Positions 43,118-55,733 of a DNA stretch of 64,000 nucleotides are shown one piece after another; position 1 is the first letter of the stretch; each line of letters starts with the position of its first letter. The stretch lies in assembly GCA_030142905.1 (NCBI GenBank), contig JASJOG010000168.1:463501-527500 (forward strand), read 5' to 3'. The notes beneath the pieces are model-generated. The model worked only from the letters and a program-made list of their open reading frames with translations. It did no database searches and had not been told where the DNA came from. A program made the position numbers and the translations under genes. The DNA comes from Heliopora coerulea. Taxonomy: Eukaryota; Cnidaria; Anthozoa; Scleralcyonacea; Helioporidae.

Positions 43118-45868
43118 TTAATCTTCCATTGTATGTTGTGTCTTTCTAATATCACGATCACTGTTCGCCGTCACGTTGTGTTCGTCACCAAAGAATTCCA
43201 ACCTAACGTTCAGTGCTTTATGAAGTTACTCAAGAGAAGACTTGTAGTCTTTCATCATAAGTTGTGTCGCCGCAATACCATAATAAATGTCAGCCCTCAG
43301 TTCGTGTTCGTCACCAAATAATTTCAACCTAATGTTCAGTGCTTTCTCATCTGACTCAAGAGCAGACTTCTAGTCTTTCATTGGATGTTGTGTCTCCCCA
43401 ATCTCACGATAACTGTCAGCCGTCAGTTCGTGTTCGTCACCAAATAATTTCAACCTAATGTTCAGTGCTTTCTAATCTGACTCAAGAGCAGATTTGTAGT
43501 CTTTCATTTCATGTTGTGTCGCCCCAATCCCAAGATAACTGTCAGCCGTCAGTTCGTGTTCGGCACCAAATAATTTCAACCTAATGTTCAGTGCTTTCTC
43601 ATGTGACTCAAGAGCAGACTTGTAGTCTTCCATGTTATGTTGTGTCACCCCAATCTGACGATAACTGTCAGCCGTCAGTTCGTGTTCGTCACCAAATAAT
43701 TTCAACCTAATGTTCAGTGCTTTCTCATGTGACTCAAGAGCAGACTTGTAGTCTTTCATTTCATGTTGTGTCGCCGCAATCTGACGATAACTGTCAGCCG
43801 TCAGTTCGTGTTCGTCACCAAATAATTTCAACCTAATGTTCAGTGCTTTCTCATGTGACTCAAGAGCAGATTTGTAGTCTTTCATTTCATGTTGTGTCGC
43901 CCCAATCCCAAGATAACTGTCAGCCGTCAGTTCGTGTTCGTCACCAAATAATTTCAACCTAATGTTCAGTGCTTTCTCATCTGACTCAAGAGCAGATTTG
44001 TAGTCTTTCATTTCATGTTGTGTCGCCCCAATCCAAAGATAACTGTCAGCCGTCAGTTCGTGTTCGTCACCAAATAATTTCAACCTAATGTTCAGTGCTT
44101 TCTCATGTGACTCAAGAGCAGACTTGTAGTCTTTCATCATAAATTGTGTCACCGCAATCTGACGATAACTGTAAGCCGTCAGTTCGTGTTCGTCACCAAA
44201 TAATTTCAACCTAATGTTCAGTGCTTTCTCATGTGACTCAAGAGCAGACTTGTAGTCTTTCATTTCATGTTGTGTCGCCCCAATCCCAAGATAACTGTCA
44301 GCCGTCAGTTCGTGTTCGTCACCAAATAATTTCAACCTAATGTTCAGTGCTTTCTCATGTGACTCAAGAGCAGACTTGTAGTCTTCCATGTTATGTTGTG
44401 TCACCCCAATCTGACGATAACTGTCAGCCGTCAGTTCGTGTTCGTCACCAAATAATTTCAACCTAATGTTCAGTGCTTTCTCATGTGACTCAAGAGCAGA
44501 CTTGTAGTCTTTCATTTCATGTTGTGTCGCCGCAATCTGACGATAACTGTCAGCCGTCAGTTCGTGTTCGTCACCAAATAATTTCAACCTAATGTTCAGT
44601 GCTTTCTCATGTGACTCAAGAGCAGACTTGTAGTCTTTCATTTCATGTTGTGTCGCCCCAATCCCAAGATAACTGTCAGCCGTCAGTTCGTGTTCGTCAC
44701 CAAATAATTTCAACCTAATGTTCAGTGCTTTCTCATGTGACTCAAGAGCAGATTTGTAGTCTTTCATTTCATGTTGTGTCGCCCCAATCCCAAGATAACT
44801 GTCAGCCGTCAGTTCGTGTTCGTCACCAAATAATTTCAACCTAATGTTCAGTGCTTTCTCATGTGACTCAAGAGCAGACTTGTAGTCTTCCATGTTATGT
44901 TGTGTCACCGCAATCTGACGATAACTGTCAGCCGTCAGTTCGTGTTCGTCACCAAATAATTTCAACCTAATGTTCAGTGCTTTCTCATGTGACTCAAGAG
45001 CAGACTTGTAGTCTTTCATTTCATGTTGTGTCACCGCAATCTGACGATAACTGTCAGCCGTCAGTTCGTGTTCGTCACCAAATAATTTCAACCTAATGTT
45101 CAGTGCTTTCTCATGTGACTCAAGAGCAGACTTGTAGTCTTTCATTTCATATTGTGTCTTTCCAATCTGACGATAAATATCAGCCGTCAGTTCGTGTTCG
45201 TCACCAAATAATTTCAACCTAATGTTCAGTGCTTTCTCATGTGACTCAAGAGCAGACTTGCAGTCTTTCATCATAAATTGTGTCACCGCAATCTGACGAT
45301 AACTGTCAGTCGTCAGTTCGTGTTCGTCACCAAATAATTTCAACCTAATGTTCAGTGCTTTCTCATGTGACTCAAGAGCAGACTTGTAGTCTTCCATGTT
45401 ATGTTGTGTCACCCCAATCTGACGATAACTGTCAGCCGTCAGTTCGTGTTCGTCACCAAATAATTTCAACCTAATGTTCAGTGCTTTCTCATGTGACTCA
45501 AGAGCAGACTTGTAGTCTTTCATTTCATGTTGTGTCGCCCCAATCCAAAGATAACTGTCAGCCGTCAGTTCGTGTTCGTCACCAAATAATTTCAACCTAA
45601 TGTTCAGTGCTTTCTCATGTGACTCAAGAGCAGACTTGTAGTCTTTCATTTCATGTTGTGTCACCGCAATCTGACGATAACTGTCAGCCGTCAGTTTGTG
45701 TTCGTCACCAAATAATTTCAACCTAATGTTCAGTGCTTTCTCATGTGACTCAAGAGCAGACTTGTAGTCTTCCATGTTATGTTGTGTCACCGCAATCTGA
45801 CGATAACTGTCAGCCGTCAGTTCGTGTTCGTCACCAAATAATTTCAACCTAATGTTCAGTGCTTTCTC
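43118..45868 (-). repeat. 126-bp coding tandem array (TPR), copy B
   Basis: About 22 units, of which 18 full and one partial are in one open frame (43472-45868). Helix-A variants differ from copy A: RQIAV, RQIGV, RQIAA, LGIGA and LWIGA with HE, HN or FM at positions 28-29. Units 11-13 and 17-19 repeat the same order of variants, implying a six-unit duplication of about 756 bp. This array is larger than A's and does not align unit by unit with it. Confidence 0.9.
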
Positions 45869-46721
45869 ATGTGATTGAAGTGCTTCAGTCAAGTGCTCCG
45901 CTAGATATTTTGCTTTTCCGATATCATGGTACATCGTTGCTGTTTCTGGATGGTGCTCACCGCATTCTTTTACAGTTATGTCAAGAGCACGCTGTAAGCA
46001 GTCACAAGCTTGTTCATATTTGTTTACTTTCTTGAGGGTATTTATAACATCACGGAGAAATGGAAGTAATGTGTGGTCACACATAAATTTTCCTTCAATT
46101 TCCTCAACGATTTGAAGCAGCATGTCACCCAGTTTCTGAACGGTTTCGTTCAGAAAATAATTTTTAGCCAAGTGGTTAATCAGCAAAATAAATGCTAAAA
46201 TAAGTGGCTGGTTAGAACACGGGAGGTCGTCACGCTGCTTCATCGAGCCTTTTATCGTTTCAGCCGTTGCATCCTCAGTTAAGGCAGGAAGTAGAAAATC
46301 TAAGTCTTTTCTTTCTTTGCATCCTTGCAAAGCCAGTTGATAAAACTTTCTAAATTTTTTCACATTTTTACATTTAAAGTAGACAGCGAGAATATGGAGA
46401 GATAGAACTTTAAGTACTGTGCTCCCATCGCTGTTACCCAAAAGAGAAACACCGTTTTCGAGAATTTCAGTCCCCTCGTATGCCTTCCCATTTATAAGAA
46501 AAAAAATACCATAGTAGCACAATCGCTTTCCTTTCACGTCGTCGGCAATTACTGACGGATTATTTGCTTCGATTTCTGCAGCGTCTTTAAGCAGCTGTAA
46601 AGTATTTCCTTTTTTACCCCAGGTGATCTGAGCAAACGCCTTACCTACAAGCAGCCGACTGATAACTGCATCATTATGGTGTCCATTTGCTTGCTTTATT
46701 GCTGAATCGTAAACGTCATCA

Positions 46722-48029
46722 AATTAGAGCAATAATCATAGTACCAAACGGTGTCTAAGAACAGTTCTGCGTCTGAAAGACACTCAAAAACTTCATTGCA
46801 TACTGTGTCATTCGAAACACCTTCAATTAGACTTTGAAATATATTTTCCTGCTCTTGATAAAACTGGCCAAAAGCAGATAACGAATTTCCTGCCAAAAAC
46901 TCCTCATTCAATTCTTTGAACATCGTCACATAGTAATTAAGGAAACGAGTTTTTGCTTTCAAAGCAATTTCTTTCATTACATTTTCACCTTTTTCCACTG
47001 CGAAGGCTCTCAACAGTGGATGAATTGAGAAAGAACGGCTTTCTGGGCTTGAATCAATCAAACACTTTCTTTCAATTCTTTGCAAAGTTTGCTTTGCAAA
47101 AACTTTTCCTCCCCCAATCACTTCCACAGCAGCGTCTACGTAAAATTTCTCGCCTTTGAATACCGACAGTGAAACAAATGCCTCTCGCTCTGTTCGACAA
47201 AGCCTTTCGAAAGAAGATTCAAATATCATTTTTAATCGTAAGTCACTTGGTAAATCGGGATTTTCCAACACCTCTAGGATGCTAAGCGAAGAATTACGCA
47301 AGTCCTTAAGAAATTCGCTCGGTTTTTCGCCCTCAGGAATTGACGAACACAACAACTTAATGGCTAATGGTACACATCCACAAATTCGCGTTATTTCTAT
47401 GCAGTCGCTGCCACTTAGTATTGGAAGGAATGCCCGAATGAGTTCTTGTGAGGATTTTTTCTCCAGTGGACCAATCTTGATAGATTTATGAACATCATCT
47501 TGAAACTTTAACTCGAGGAACTCAAATCTCGTTCTGGCGATGCATAAGAAAGTTATGTTTTTGCAACGTGCTAAAATCTCTTCAAATAAGTCAGAAACCT
47601 CTTGCCTGACGTGCGGACCTCCACTTTCGAGTAAATCATCAGCATTATCAAGAACTAAAAAAACGTCTGATGACATTTTGGAAAAAATCGTGCAAAGTTT
47701 ATCAGCTGCTTCTGATGTTCTAAGCTGCTGTTTGTTGTTTGTATGTGATGAACTATTGGGGAAATAGTTTAGAAGTTTAGCAACTACGTCATTTGTCGAC
47801 CTTACATTTCTTAAGGAAAAGAAATAAACTGGTAACCCACGGTATTTAAGACGATGTCCTGCTGCAATGGCTACTGACGTTTTTCCAAATCCTGGTGGTC
47901 CCCAAACCGTCACCAGTCGCGTTGATTTCGATGTCATAAGGCGAACGACTTCCTCGCACTCACTATCTCGACCAGTGAAATGAGGAACCATGAAGGGTAA
48001 TTTCGGCTTGGGCAAGACATCTTTAACTC
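46722..48029 (-). pseudogene. NLR copy B, exon 4 NB-ARC part
   Basis: It keeps the P-loop GPPGFGKTS, kinase-2 LVLDNADDLLE, GLPL-like CGCVPLAIKLL and IHPLLR motifs, almost identical to copy A. The frame is lost at about 46721. Confidence 0.8.
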
Positions 48030-48539
48030 CTAGAAAGATCGAAATGGTACATTCAAGAAACATCATCAAGCAAACCTTAATATGTATCCCATGGATAATT
48101 TGTAGAAACTTACTACTTGTCCAATGCAAACACTACAATCTGATTGGTTACGCTACATGCTATCTTCACTTATGTTGGATATATATCGACTAGGAACCAG
48201 TAATTTAATAAGGTCGAGTTTTTCATTCAAAAAAAAATGTTTAAGGCCTCGTTTACATGAGAGCGGTACGAAGTCAGACCGGCACAAATGTGTTGGGGAA
48301 TTGCCTCCTCTGTCGTGTCGCCCAACAATCCCGAAAATCACAAAACTCACTCAGCAATTTTTACGATTTATTAATGTCCGATGACCACTCCCGATTTCAT
48401 TGACTTTATATAAAACAGCTCCGGTTTTACTGACGTCACATGCTATCTAATTAACTAATTTAACTATGGTGTCCAGTGTCTTTCAACACCTTGCACTTAA
48501 CAAAACATCTGCTATTAATGTTCTAAATATGTGAGGATA

Positions 48540-49489
48540 CAGTCGACTCCTGATAACTCGAACCTTCAAGGGAAATTGAAAAACGTTCGAGTTATCAGTA
48601 GATCGAGTTATCGGCAGCTGAGAACAAACTTCCGGAAATAAGGAAAAAATGGTGTTTATTGTTTTTCTATTCATACAGAGCACATTTTAATCAATCATAA
48701 TTACAGTATAGAGAGGTCGAGTGAAATTGGAGCAATATATTTGTTAATCATTACTGCATAAATCAGAACGTAACGTGAAACAAAAAAAAGCAAATTCAAC
48801 CTGGATTCCTTTATCAAAGGACATCATGTCTACCAAGGAGCTTCACGAGGAGCTAAATGCTGTACCAGAGTCAAACAATTTTGTCGACAAGTACGCGGTT
48901 TGTGTGCAACGTTATGGCGAAGTTATAGTACATTTAATGAAAGGCAAATGCGAAGACAATTTTCTATTTTTTGCGTGCCGATCAGAAGAACGAATGTACT
49001 GTGGTGGTGACCGGCAAGGCAGTTAATCTTGAAGATGGGGAAGGAATGCAAGTGCCATGCACACTGCACTTCAAGGGACACAAGAAACTCATTGACATTT
49101 TGAAGGAGTATGGCTTTATGAACATACAGTGCACTGTAATTAAGTGTATTCTAAATCAGAGAAACCTGAACTGGACTGACATGTTTGGTGTAGTATAAAA
49201 AGACTTCATAACAAATTCAATGTTTAAAACTATGATACACTGTTTTGTTTTGTTTTGTCAGGTATTGACAGACATAGTTCGAGTTATTGAGGGTAAAATT
49301 ATATAGAAAAGGACCTTAAGGAAAACAAAAATTGCTTCGAGTTAGCGGGAGGTTCGAGTTATCGAGGGTTCGAGTTACCGAGGGTAAAATTACTGTAAAT
49401 GTTTTTCAAAAATCAAGGGGAAATCAATTTTGGTTCGAGTTAGCGCGAGGTTCGAGTTAGCGACGGTTCGAGTGACCGGGAGTCGACTG
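48540..49489. mobile_element. Pogo/Tigger-like element, copy B
   Basis: 950 bp between TA duplications (48538-48539, 49490-49491). It lacks the 358-bp fold-back insertion of copy A and so shows the empty site. Its HIRAN-like ORF is frameshifted. Confidence 0.75.
48826..49198 (+). pseudogene. HIRAN-like ORF, copy B, frameshifted
   Basis: Identical to the 16608-16991 ORF in most positions, but an 11-bp deletion after the MKGK motif (about 48950) shifts the frame. The second half resumes in another frame and ends at the same stop. Confidence 0.7.
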
Positions 49490-49809
49490 TAATCCTCAAC
49501 AAATGCTTGTTTCACTTTACATGAGACCGGTCCGAAAAATTAGCTCGGACCGGTCTCACCCATGTCAGGTGGTAGATCGACACGAATGTGACGAACAAGG
49601 TAAGCATTGTTGCTGGGAATTAATGAAAACTCTGAATATGGTCAGAAATATTTCCAATAAAGTTGCTTTATTTTCATTTCGGTTTGATGTAAACACTTTA
49701 GAAAATCTTCACATTGGTAGCAGTCTGAATTCGTACCGGTTTCATGTAAACGGAGCCTAACCCTACTTTTTTTCTAATAAACTTGATTAACTAACGAAAA
49801 TGAACTAAC

Positions 49810-49963
49810 AAGGAAACGGCATTCTCGGATCAAAAGCATTTAATTTCGAGCTTTCGACGACTAGTCTGTTGCCTTTGATTTTGCCTTCTTCTCGTCAAAG
49901 GCCACAGACTGGTCGTCGAAAGCTCAAAATAAAATACTTTTTGTCAGAGAACACTGTTTCCTT
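49810..49963. repeat. Short fold-back element, copy B
   Basis: Homologue of 17602-17756, arms of about 67 bp. Confidence 0.7.
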
Positions 49964-51073
49964 ATTTGGCCATTCCTTTACTCGATCGCGCCATTCATTT
50001 ATATCTTAAAAAGTAATTTCTATTTAAATAATTAGATTATTTGCTCTCAAATTCCTTTAGATGATAATTCACTTGGGCTTCGCCCTTGAAAACAATCACG
50101 TGATTTATTTAATATTTAATGATATACACGGCAAATTATCACTGAAATTATTAAAAAAATTCATTTCGATCGGGCGGTGTTAGATGACGACTAGATCCCT
50201 AACTACAACTAAGTATAATTGAATTTAACCAACTACTTATACGACCAAACCAATCATTTCATTTGGATATCAAAAAAATCTGTATACTATTAAAAATGTA
50301 ATATTAAGAACAGAAAAGCGTGATATGCATTCCATTCCATGACAGCTCGGTAGCAAAACCTTCTTTCCACAGCAATTTTTTAGTTTAGGCTATGATAACA
50401 TGCGATTGTTACTTCTTAAGTAATCATGGGCGTTGCGAGAGATGGAACCTGCAAGCAACACCCCTGATGTAAATTTACCAGTTTCTTATCTAAGAAACCT
50501 TTTCTTACCAATTTCTTACAAACAACGTTTCTTACTAATCACTTATCTAAAATCCCTCAGGTAACCGTACTGCAGTTCCAAAGTCATCTGTCAGGGAAAG
50601 GCTACTCAAAACTGTTTGTCTTGCCCCAAACAATTTGTCCCTAGCTTCGCTACTAGCGTTGGTTCTTTGACGGGGAGGGTCAGAACTTTTGAAATCATGA
50701 TCTAATAGTTAATTAAGCTACCCGTGTTACTCGTATCGTGAAGAGGGAACTTTTCACCACAATGGCTTTTCGCTCTATCATCCTAGAACTGGATTTTTCG
50801 TGTAACGGTATTGGGAAAACACAGCCATAGTTCTGACTTCTCAGTTAATAGGTCACTAATTTATATTTAACAGTCAGATAACGAGCCCAACAATTTCGTG
50901 AGGTGAAACCAGGAACTGACAGCGAATAGTCTAAATGTTTTATCCTTTCCTTCTTTCTTCCTTTCTTTCTTTCTTTTTTTTTTTTAATTATTTCATGATG
51001 CATAGACGTTTAGATTTACAGTATTACAAAAGTCTACATCTAATAAACGATGTTTCTGACAAAGCTAACTTAC
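49964..51073. other. Intron sequence of NLR copy B
   Basis: Noncoding, matches 17757-18866. Confidence 0.5.
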
Positions 51074-51247
51074 CTTCAAATCTTTCTGGTATATAGAACT
51101 TCGTCAAAACATGTTCCACGTACGACGCTGACGCTGCTGCACCAAATTTGTGCCATTTTGACACTTCACTGCTGCCGCCCGACCAGCTTGTGATCGACTT
51201 ACACAATATCCATGGAATCCCAGAATTTTCGCAAATCGTATATAGCC
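51074..51247 (-). pseudogene. NLR copy B, exon 3
   Basis: 174 nt, open, with the same phase and splice sites as 18867-19040. It also has Ser in the catalytic Asp position (KSITSWSGG). Confidence 0.8.
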
Positions 51248-51291
51248 CTGTAGTCAAGTTAGTAAAATATCAGTAAAAGGGTGAAAAAATT

Positions 51292-51363
51292 CAAATAAAA
51301 AAAAATATAGAAAAAAAAAATATATATATATAAAAAAAAATATAAAAAAAAAAATATAGAAAA
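51292..51363. repeat. A/T-rich simple sequence replacing copy A intron
   Basis: A tract of (A)n and (TA)n stands where copy A has about 420 bp of ordinary intron (19073-19494). It could be a deletion with expansion of filler sequence, or an assembly or polishing artefact. Confidence 0.7.
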
Positions 51364-51968
51364 GGCTTAATGGTTCTTTCAAAGAAAACAAACTAGTTGT
51401 TCGGTTCAAATTTACGTAATATTTAAAGGCCGACAACGAGGACTAGACCGGCTTTTCAAATGCGAGAAATTCGTTCTAGTCCGAGGCGAAGCCGAGGATT
51501 CGAACGAATTCCGAGAACTTGAAAACCCGGTCTAGTCCAAATTGGAGGACCTTTGAATGACTTCTCACAATCAATTAGTGTATTGGCACAATGAATTAGT
51601 CTATTACTAATCAGTGTATCGATTGTGTGAAATTATATCTTAAGGCCAAGGACATGAAGCAATATTTCCAGTCCAAGGACTGGAAAAAACAATTCAAGAT
51701 CCCTGCCCACTACTTCCATGGTATTTCAAGTCCCCTCTTGTGATGCCATTTAGTGCGTTTCATTGATTGATTGATATACTCACAATTTATTAATGATTTT
51801 GAGAATTTTAGTTAAACGTTTACCTTTATAGTTCAGCTAAGATTTCAGAGCAGGATTTTAACGTAAAATAGTCTGAAACTTAACATACATATTTAATTAC
51901 TCTTTTAATTCATTACATATCTAATGACTCATATAGAAAATGAGTTGCATCTTTTTCCTATAACATAC

Positions 51969-52652
51969 CTTCACCTTCCATTTCTCCCCCTAATGCTTCG
52001 GGGTAGCACTTTTTCAGCTCCACCACTCGTTGTTCGTTTTCAACATGTTGTGGGCCACTAATAACCAGACCAACGTGAACTTTGGGGACTAAAACTTCAC
52101 TTGGACCAATCCACCCAACCTTTCCGCCATCAAACAATCGCGTCAGTCTTGAATTGCATTCAGTTGTGGGACCAAGGCTATTTATGCTGCCGTCAGGATT
52201 CACACGAGATGGTCCATACAAACCTACTTGAGATGATACCAGAACATCACCCAGATCATGCTTCTCTTTCATCATACCAAAACACCCACCAAGACCCACA
52301 ATAGCTTTGGGGTTTAATTTCTTAACGGCTTCTGAACACGTTGCCTGCACTCCGGCAACACCAATTGTTCCCTTCAAAGGCTTCAGCAACATAGTTTTAT
52401 TCTTCCCAATATCTCCAAAATAAACTGCTCCCAGGTCACTACCAGTATCTGTCACCCTGGGATTATTTAATATTGTGTATGCTGCACGAAACTCGGTATC
52501 GTCAGCTGTCAGCAGCAGAACATCAACTGGTTCATCTTCGATGTCAGACCAATCAACATTACTGGGCTTCATGTCTTTAAAACTTATATTACTGACAGCA
52601 GGAGGGTCTGTTTTGTCACCACCATAGTCTCTAATGTCACTACTAGTTTTAT
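51969..52652 (-). pseudogene. NLR copy B, exon 2: phosphorylase domain
   Basis: 684 nt, fully open, the same structure as 20054-20737, with VDVLLLTADDTEFRAAYTIL, VGLGGCFGMM and GGEMEGEG. It is intact itself; classed here with the broken gene. Confidence 0.8.
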
Positions 52653-53269
52653 CTGCAAAAAGAATTACATGAATTAATTTGTTTTTTTCCAAAATTACCA
52701 AAAATTTTATTTTTTTATTGTTTGTATTTATTCTTTTTTATAGGGCAAGAGATTGGTTCTGCTACAAGTAATAAAATGAGACAAGGTGTTTAAACTCAAT
52801 GCCACACCGGAATAGTGAGTACTATCGGCTCACAACGACAAAATTAACATAATGTCCCTCCATTGCAAGTTTCAAATATAATTACAGTATAATTATGCCA
52901 ATGATGATAGAGCAACATTAACAAGATCAAACAGCAATAGTCTGACCAATGTTCTTATATTTGTTTAACATATATAAAACTTTTCACAACATCATAATTT
53001 GGCACTCACTATTCACTAATTCATTGAGTGCTCTAGGGCAATTGTCCACCTGGCACCATTCCAAAGTCACTGGTTTCATATGGATGTCGTGACTCAGTTT
53101 TAACCCCTCATTGACAGTTCAAAAAAATTTGAACTGGTTTAAAAATGTTGAACAGGTTCACAGTTCAATATTTTTAACTCAGTTTAATATTTTTTTCTCA
53201 ACTGGCTCAATTCTGTCAGGTACATAAATCTCTCTATTGTACTTTAGTCTCTTAAATCTTCACACATAC

Positions 53270-53531
53270 CTTCAATACAATGTTTCTCCATTGACTGAGT
53301 AGATTTATCGAGCTTCCTTTTTAATTCATCACCTTTTTGCATTGGCTCATCAACAGACATTTCAGTTTCTCTGCTTGCTCCTTTCAACTTCTTACAGACT
53401 GGCATTTTTTCCAGTGGCATAGTTACTTTATCAATTTGCCTTTTCAACCCAGGCACTTCTTCCTTAACTACATCAGTAGATGTTGCAATTCCCTCACCTG
53501 TTTCCTCCACCTTAGTCAGGTCTACACTCAT
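53270..53531 (-). pseudogene. NLR copy B, exon 1
   Basis: 262 nt, open, homologous to 21350-21611, with several amino-acid changes (for example ELKRKLDKSTQSMEKHC). The donor gtatgtgtg is kept. Confidence 0.65.
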
Positions 53532-54031
53532 TCTCCTGGCACAAAAATGCAGACCATGTATAATATTTCCTCTTTTGGTTTCAGTTAACTCTCACAAAAC
53601 AAGCAGTCTACTAAAGATTTTATTTCTGCTATTTTCAACCAGCTGTTGAGCTCTGATGCCATGCAAATATGACAGTTTATCTTACAACAAAATCAAGGGC
53701 CACTGCGTTCACATTCAAGTCTTTCTCTTGGCTGGTAAATTCTGCATAAGAGATAAATGACAACTGGTAAATTTCTTACAAATGCCAACTTAGGCTGGTA
53801 AAACAGGAGTGAAGCATGTGCTCTACTATGTTACATCTACTTGGTTGAGCTAGCAGAATCAATAAATTGGCCACAAAGTAAAATACCTAAAAAATAACAC
53901 AAAGTTCCATCTGCTCATTTTTCATTATCTATTCTTGAACAACTTATAAGCCATTCCTCAACAGGGGGTGGTGCCAGAGGGATGGCAGGGGGGCTCCAGC
54001 CCTCTTGTTGGGGAACCTTAGCTCACCTGTC

Positions 54032-54384
54032 CAGGGCCGCCAAGAGGTTTTGTGGGGCCCCAAGGCAAAATATCGATTTGGGGCCCTTGATGACATCATA
54101 TATGTAACCATAAATCAGTGACGTAATTATGGAGCTGATGAGGGCCTTTACAAAATTTGTGTTACAGGCCCCTGTCTCCCTTTTGGGGCTCCAACACTCT
54201 GAAACACTGTTTCTCTACATTTTGAGGGCTGTAACCATTGCTCTAGCCAAACTGCCGTCTGATATGTCACTGTCTTTAATCTTCGTTAAGTCAAAAACGC
54301 AAAGCTCAAACATTTTAGTGGGCCCCAATCAAGTAGGGGCCCAGGGGCAAGTTGCCCCTCGTGGCCCCCCTCTCAGCAGCCCTG
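54032..54384. mobile_element. hAT-type MITE in NLR copy B 5' region
   Basis: 353 bp starting CAGGGCCGCCAAGAGG and ending ctctcagcagccctg, flanked by cacctgtc (54024-54031) and cccctatc (54385-54392), an 8-bp duplication with two mismatches. Copy A shows the empty site with cccctgtc (about 22106-22113). It is therefore younger than the duplication. Confidence 0.85.
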
Positions 54385-54839
54385 CCCCTATCAAGAAAAA
54401 ATTAACAGATTAAATTCATCAGGGAATTTTCACTGATGATAACACATTTATATGTTCTACAAACTATGAACAGTTGTTATTGATTTAGCCAAGAAGGATA
54501 ACAGACTCTTCTCTTCATATCAAATCTAAAACTAAACTGTTTCTAGTCAGTTGTTGCAATTATTCTTGTAAAAAATAACATGATGTTAAAGATGGCATGG
54601 TCCTCATCTCTCTAGTTTTGGACCCCCTAAAGGGGAAATTAGTCCCTGCATTGGGGAATTCCTGGCACCCCCCTTTTCCTTAATGTGGAACACCAGAGCT
54701 GTAAGTGCTCCTTACATTTATAAAGTGTTACTGTTTACTCATTGCAATTAGTAATTTTGATGAGTAAATAATTCCTTTTTCCAGAAAGGAATGGAAACAG
54801 TAATTAAGTACAAAACCAAGGAACACATTTCTTTTCGTA

Positions 54840-55733
54840 CAAATTCCGAATAAACGTTGGTTATAGCTTGTAACAACTTTTTCTTGCCACCCCCTGGATG
54901 TTTTTGTATCCGAACACCTTAATTAGTCTCTGAGATACGATTTATCACGTTCGGTGTGACGGTTGACGACTTAAAAGATATTATGCTGGCCCTAACGTGA
55001 TTCGAACGGTACGAATGATGCCGTGCAATGAAATGTGATTGAATTTCTATCAGATTGTCACTTCGACGTACACTTGTTATTGCCCTACGACTTCCCGCGG
55101 AATAGGTCACCCAAAAGAAAGTATCTACAACGTTTCACCTTGAATCGATGAACAGAGTATTCGTTGCAAAGGCGACTTCCGAAGCAACCTCAGTACATTA
55201 AACATAACAAACATTAACAGAAGATGATCGTAATGCCCAGCGAATGTAAAACTACGGTGCGTTGTCACTTCCGCATAACTTGTACGTCTGTAACACGACA
55301 GAACCACTGATCTGAATAGGGACAGAACTAGTGGACATTTGTAATCTTCTCTTGCCATATAAATCTTATCTGTGTTGCTCAATAACTCGAGCAGTCTCCA
55401 GGATCTAATCGATTCAGAGGTTACGGGTTACATTCTGGTCAGAAGCTTAGAAAATATAAATTTATTTGCGATATACACGGGGTTAAATGGCGTCTACGAT
55501 GGAACCACATAATGAAGACTTACCAAGTTAACCAGGTCTCTCAAACGGCTGGGTACATGGGATGATCAGGAGCTTGTTTTTATTTCGGTTGATCGTCGAT
55601 CGGTAGAAGAAAGCAAAAGCTGATGGTTAGCAGAGATTTCCCTTCCTATTCAAGCGATTTCTCGAATAAAATGAGTAAATGACTTCTCCAAATTTTACTT
55701 ACTTCAATGATTGACCTGCAGGTCAACACCCGT
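54840..55733 (-). promoter_or_regulatory. Beta repeat with possible NLR first exon, copy B
   Basis: Homologous to 23050-23880. The minus strand has ggttaacttg followed by a consensus donor gtaagt (55518-55523). The duplication shared with copy A ends at about 55733. Confidence 0.35.

Larger units (their letters stand above)
48245..49757. mobile_element. PIF/Harbinger-like MITE, copy B (interrupted)
   Basis: The same TIRs and TAA flanks (48242-48244, 49758-49760) as 15640-17550. It contains the pogo-like element. Confidence 0.65.
43118..53531 (-). pseudogene. NLR-type gene, copy B: phosphorylase-NB-ARC-TPR, disrupted
   Basis: The exon structure equals copy A: 53531-53270, 52652-51969, 51247-51074 and 48029 down to the TPR array, with the same splice sites and phases. 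Exons 1-3 are open. In exon 4 a one-base deletion near 46721 (catcaaatta here, catcaaaatta in A) shifts the frame after the NB-ARC domain. A TAG at 43472-43474 then truncates the array, whose last roughly three units (43118-43470) are decayed. A product of about 780 residues containing only phosphorylase, NB-ARC and part of the linker could still be made. Whether it is dead, a truncated regulator or an assembly error is open. Confidence 0.75.
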
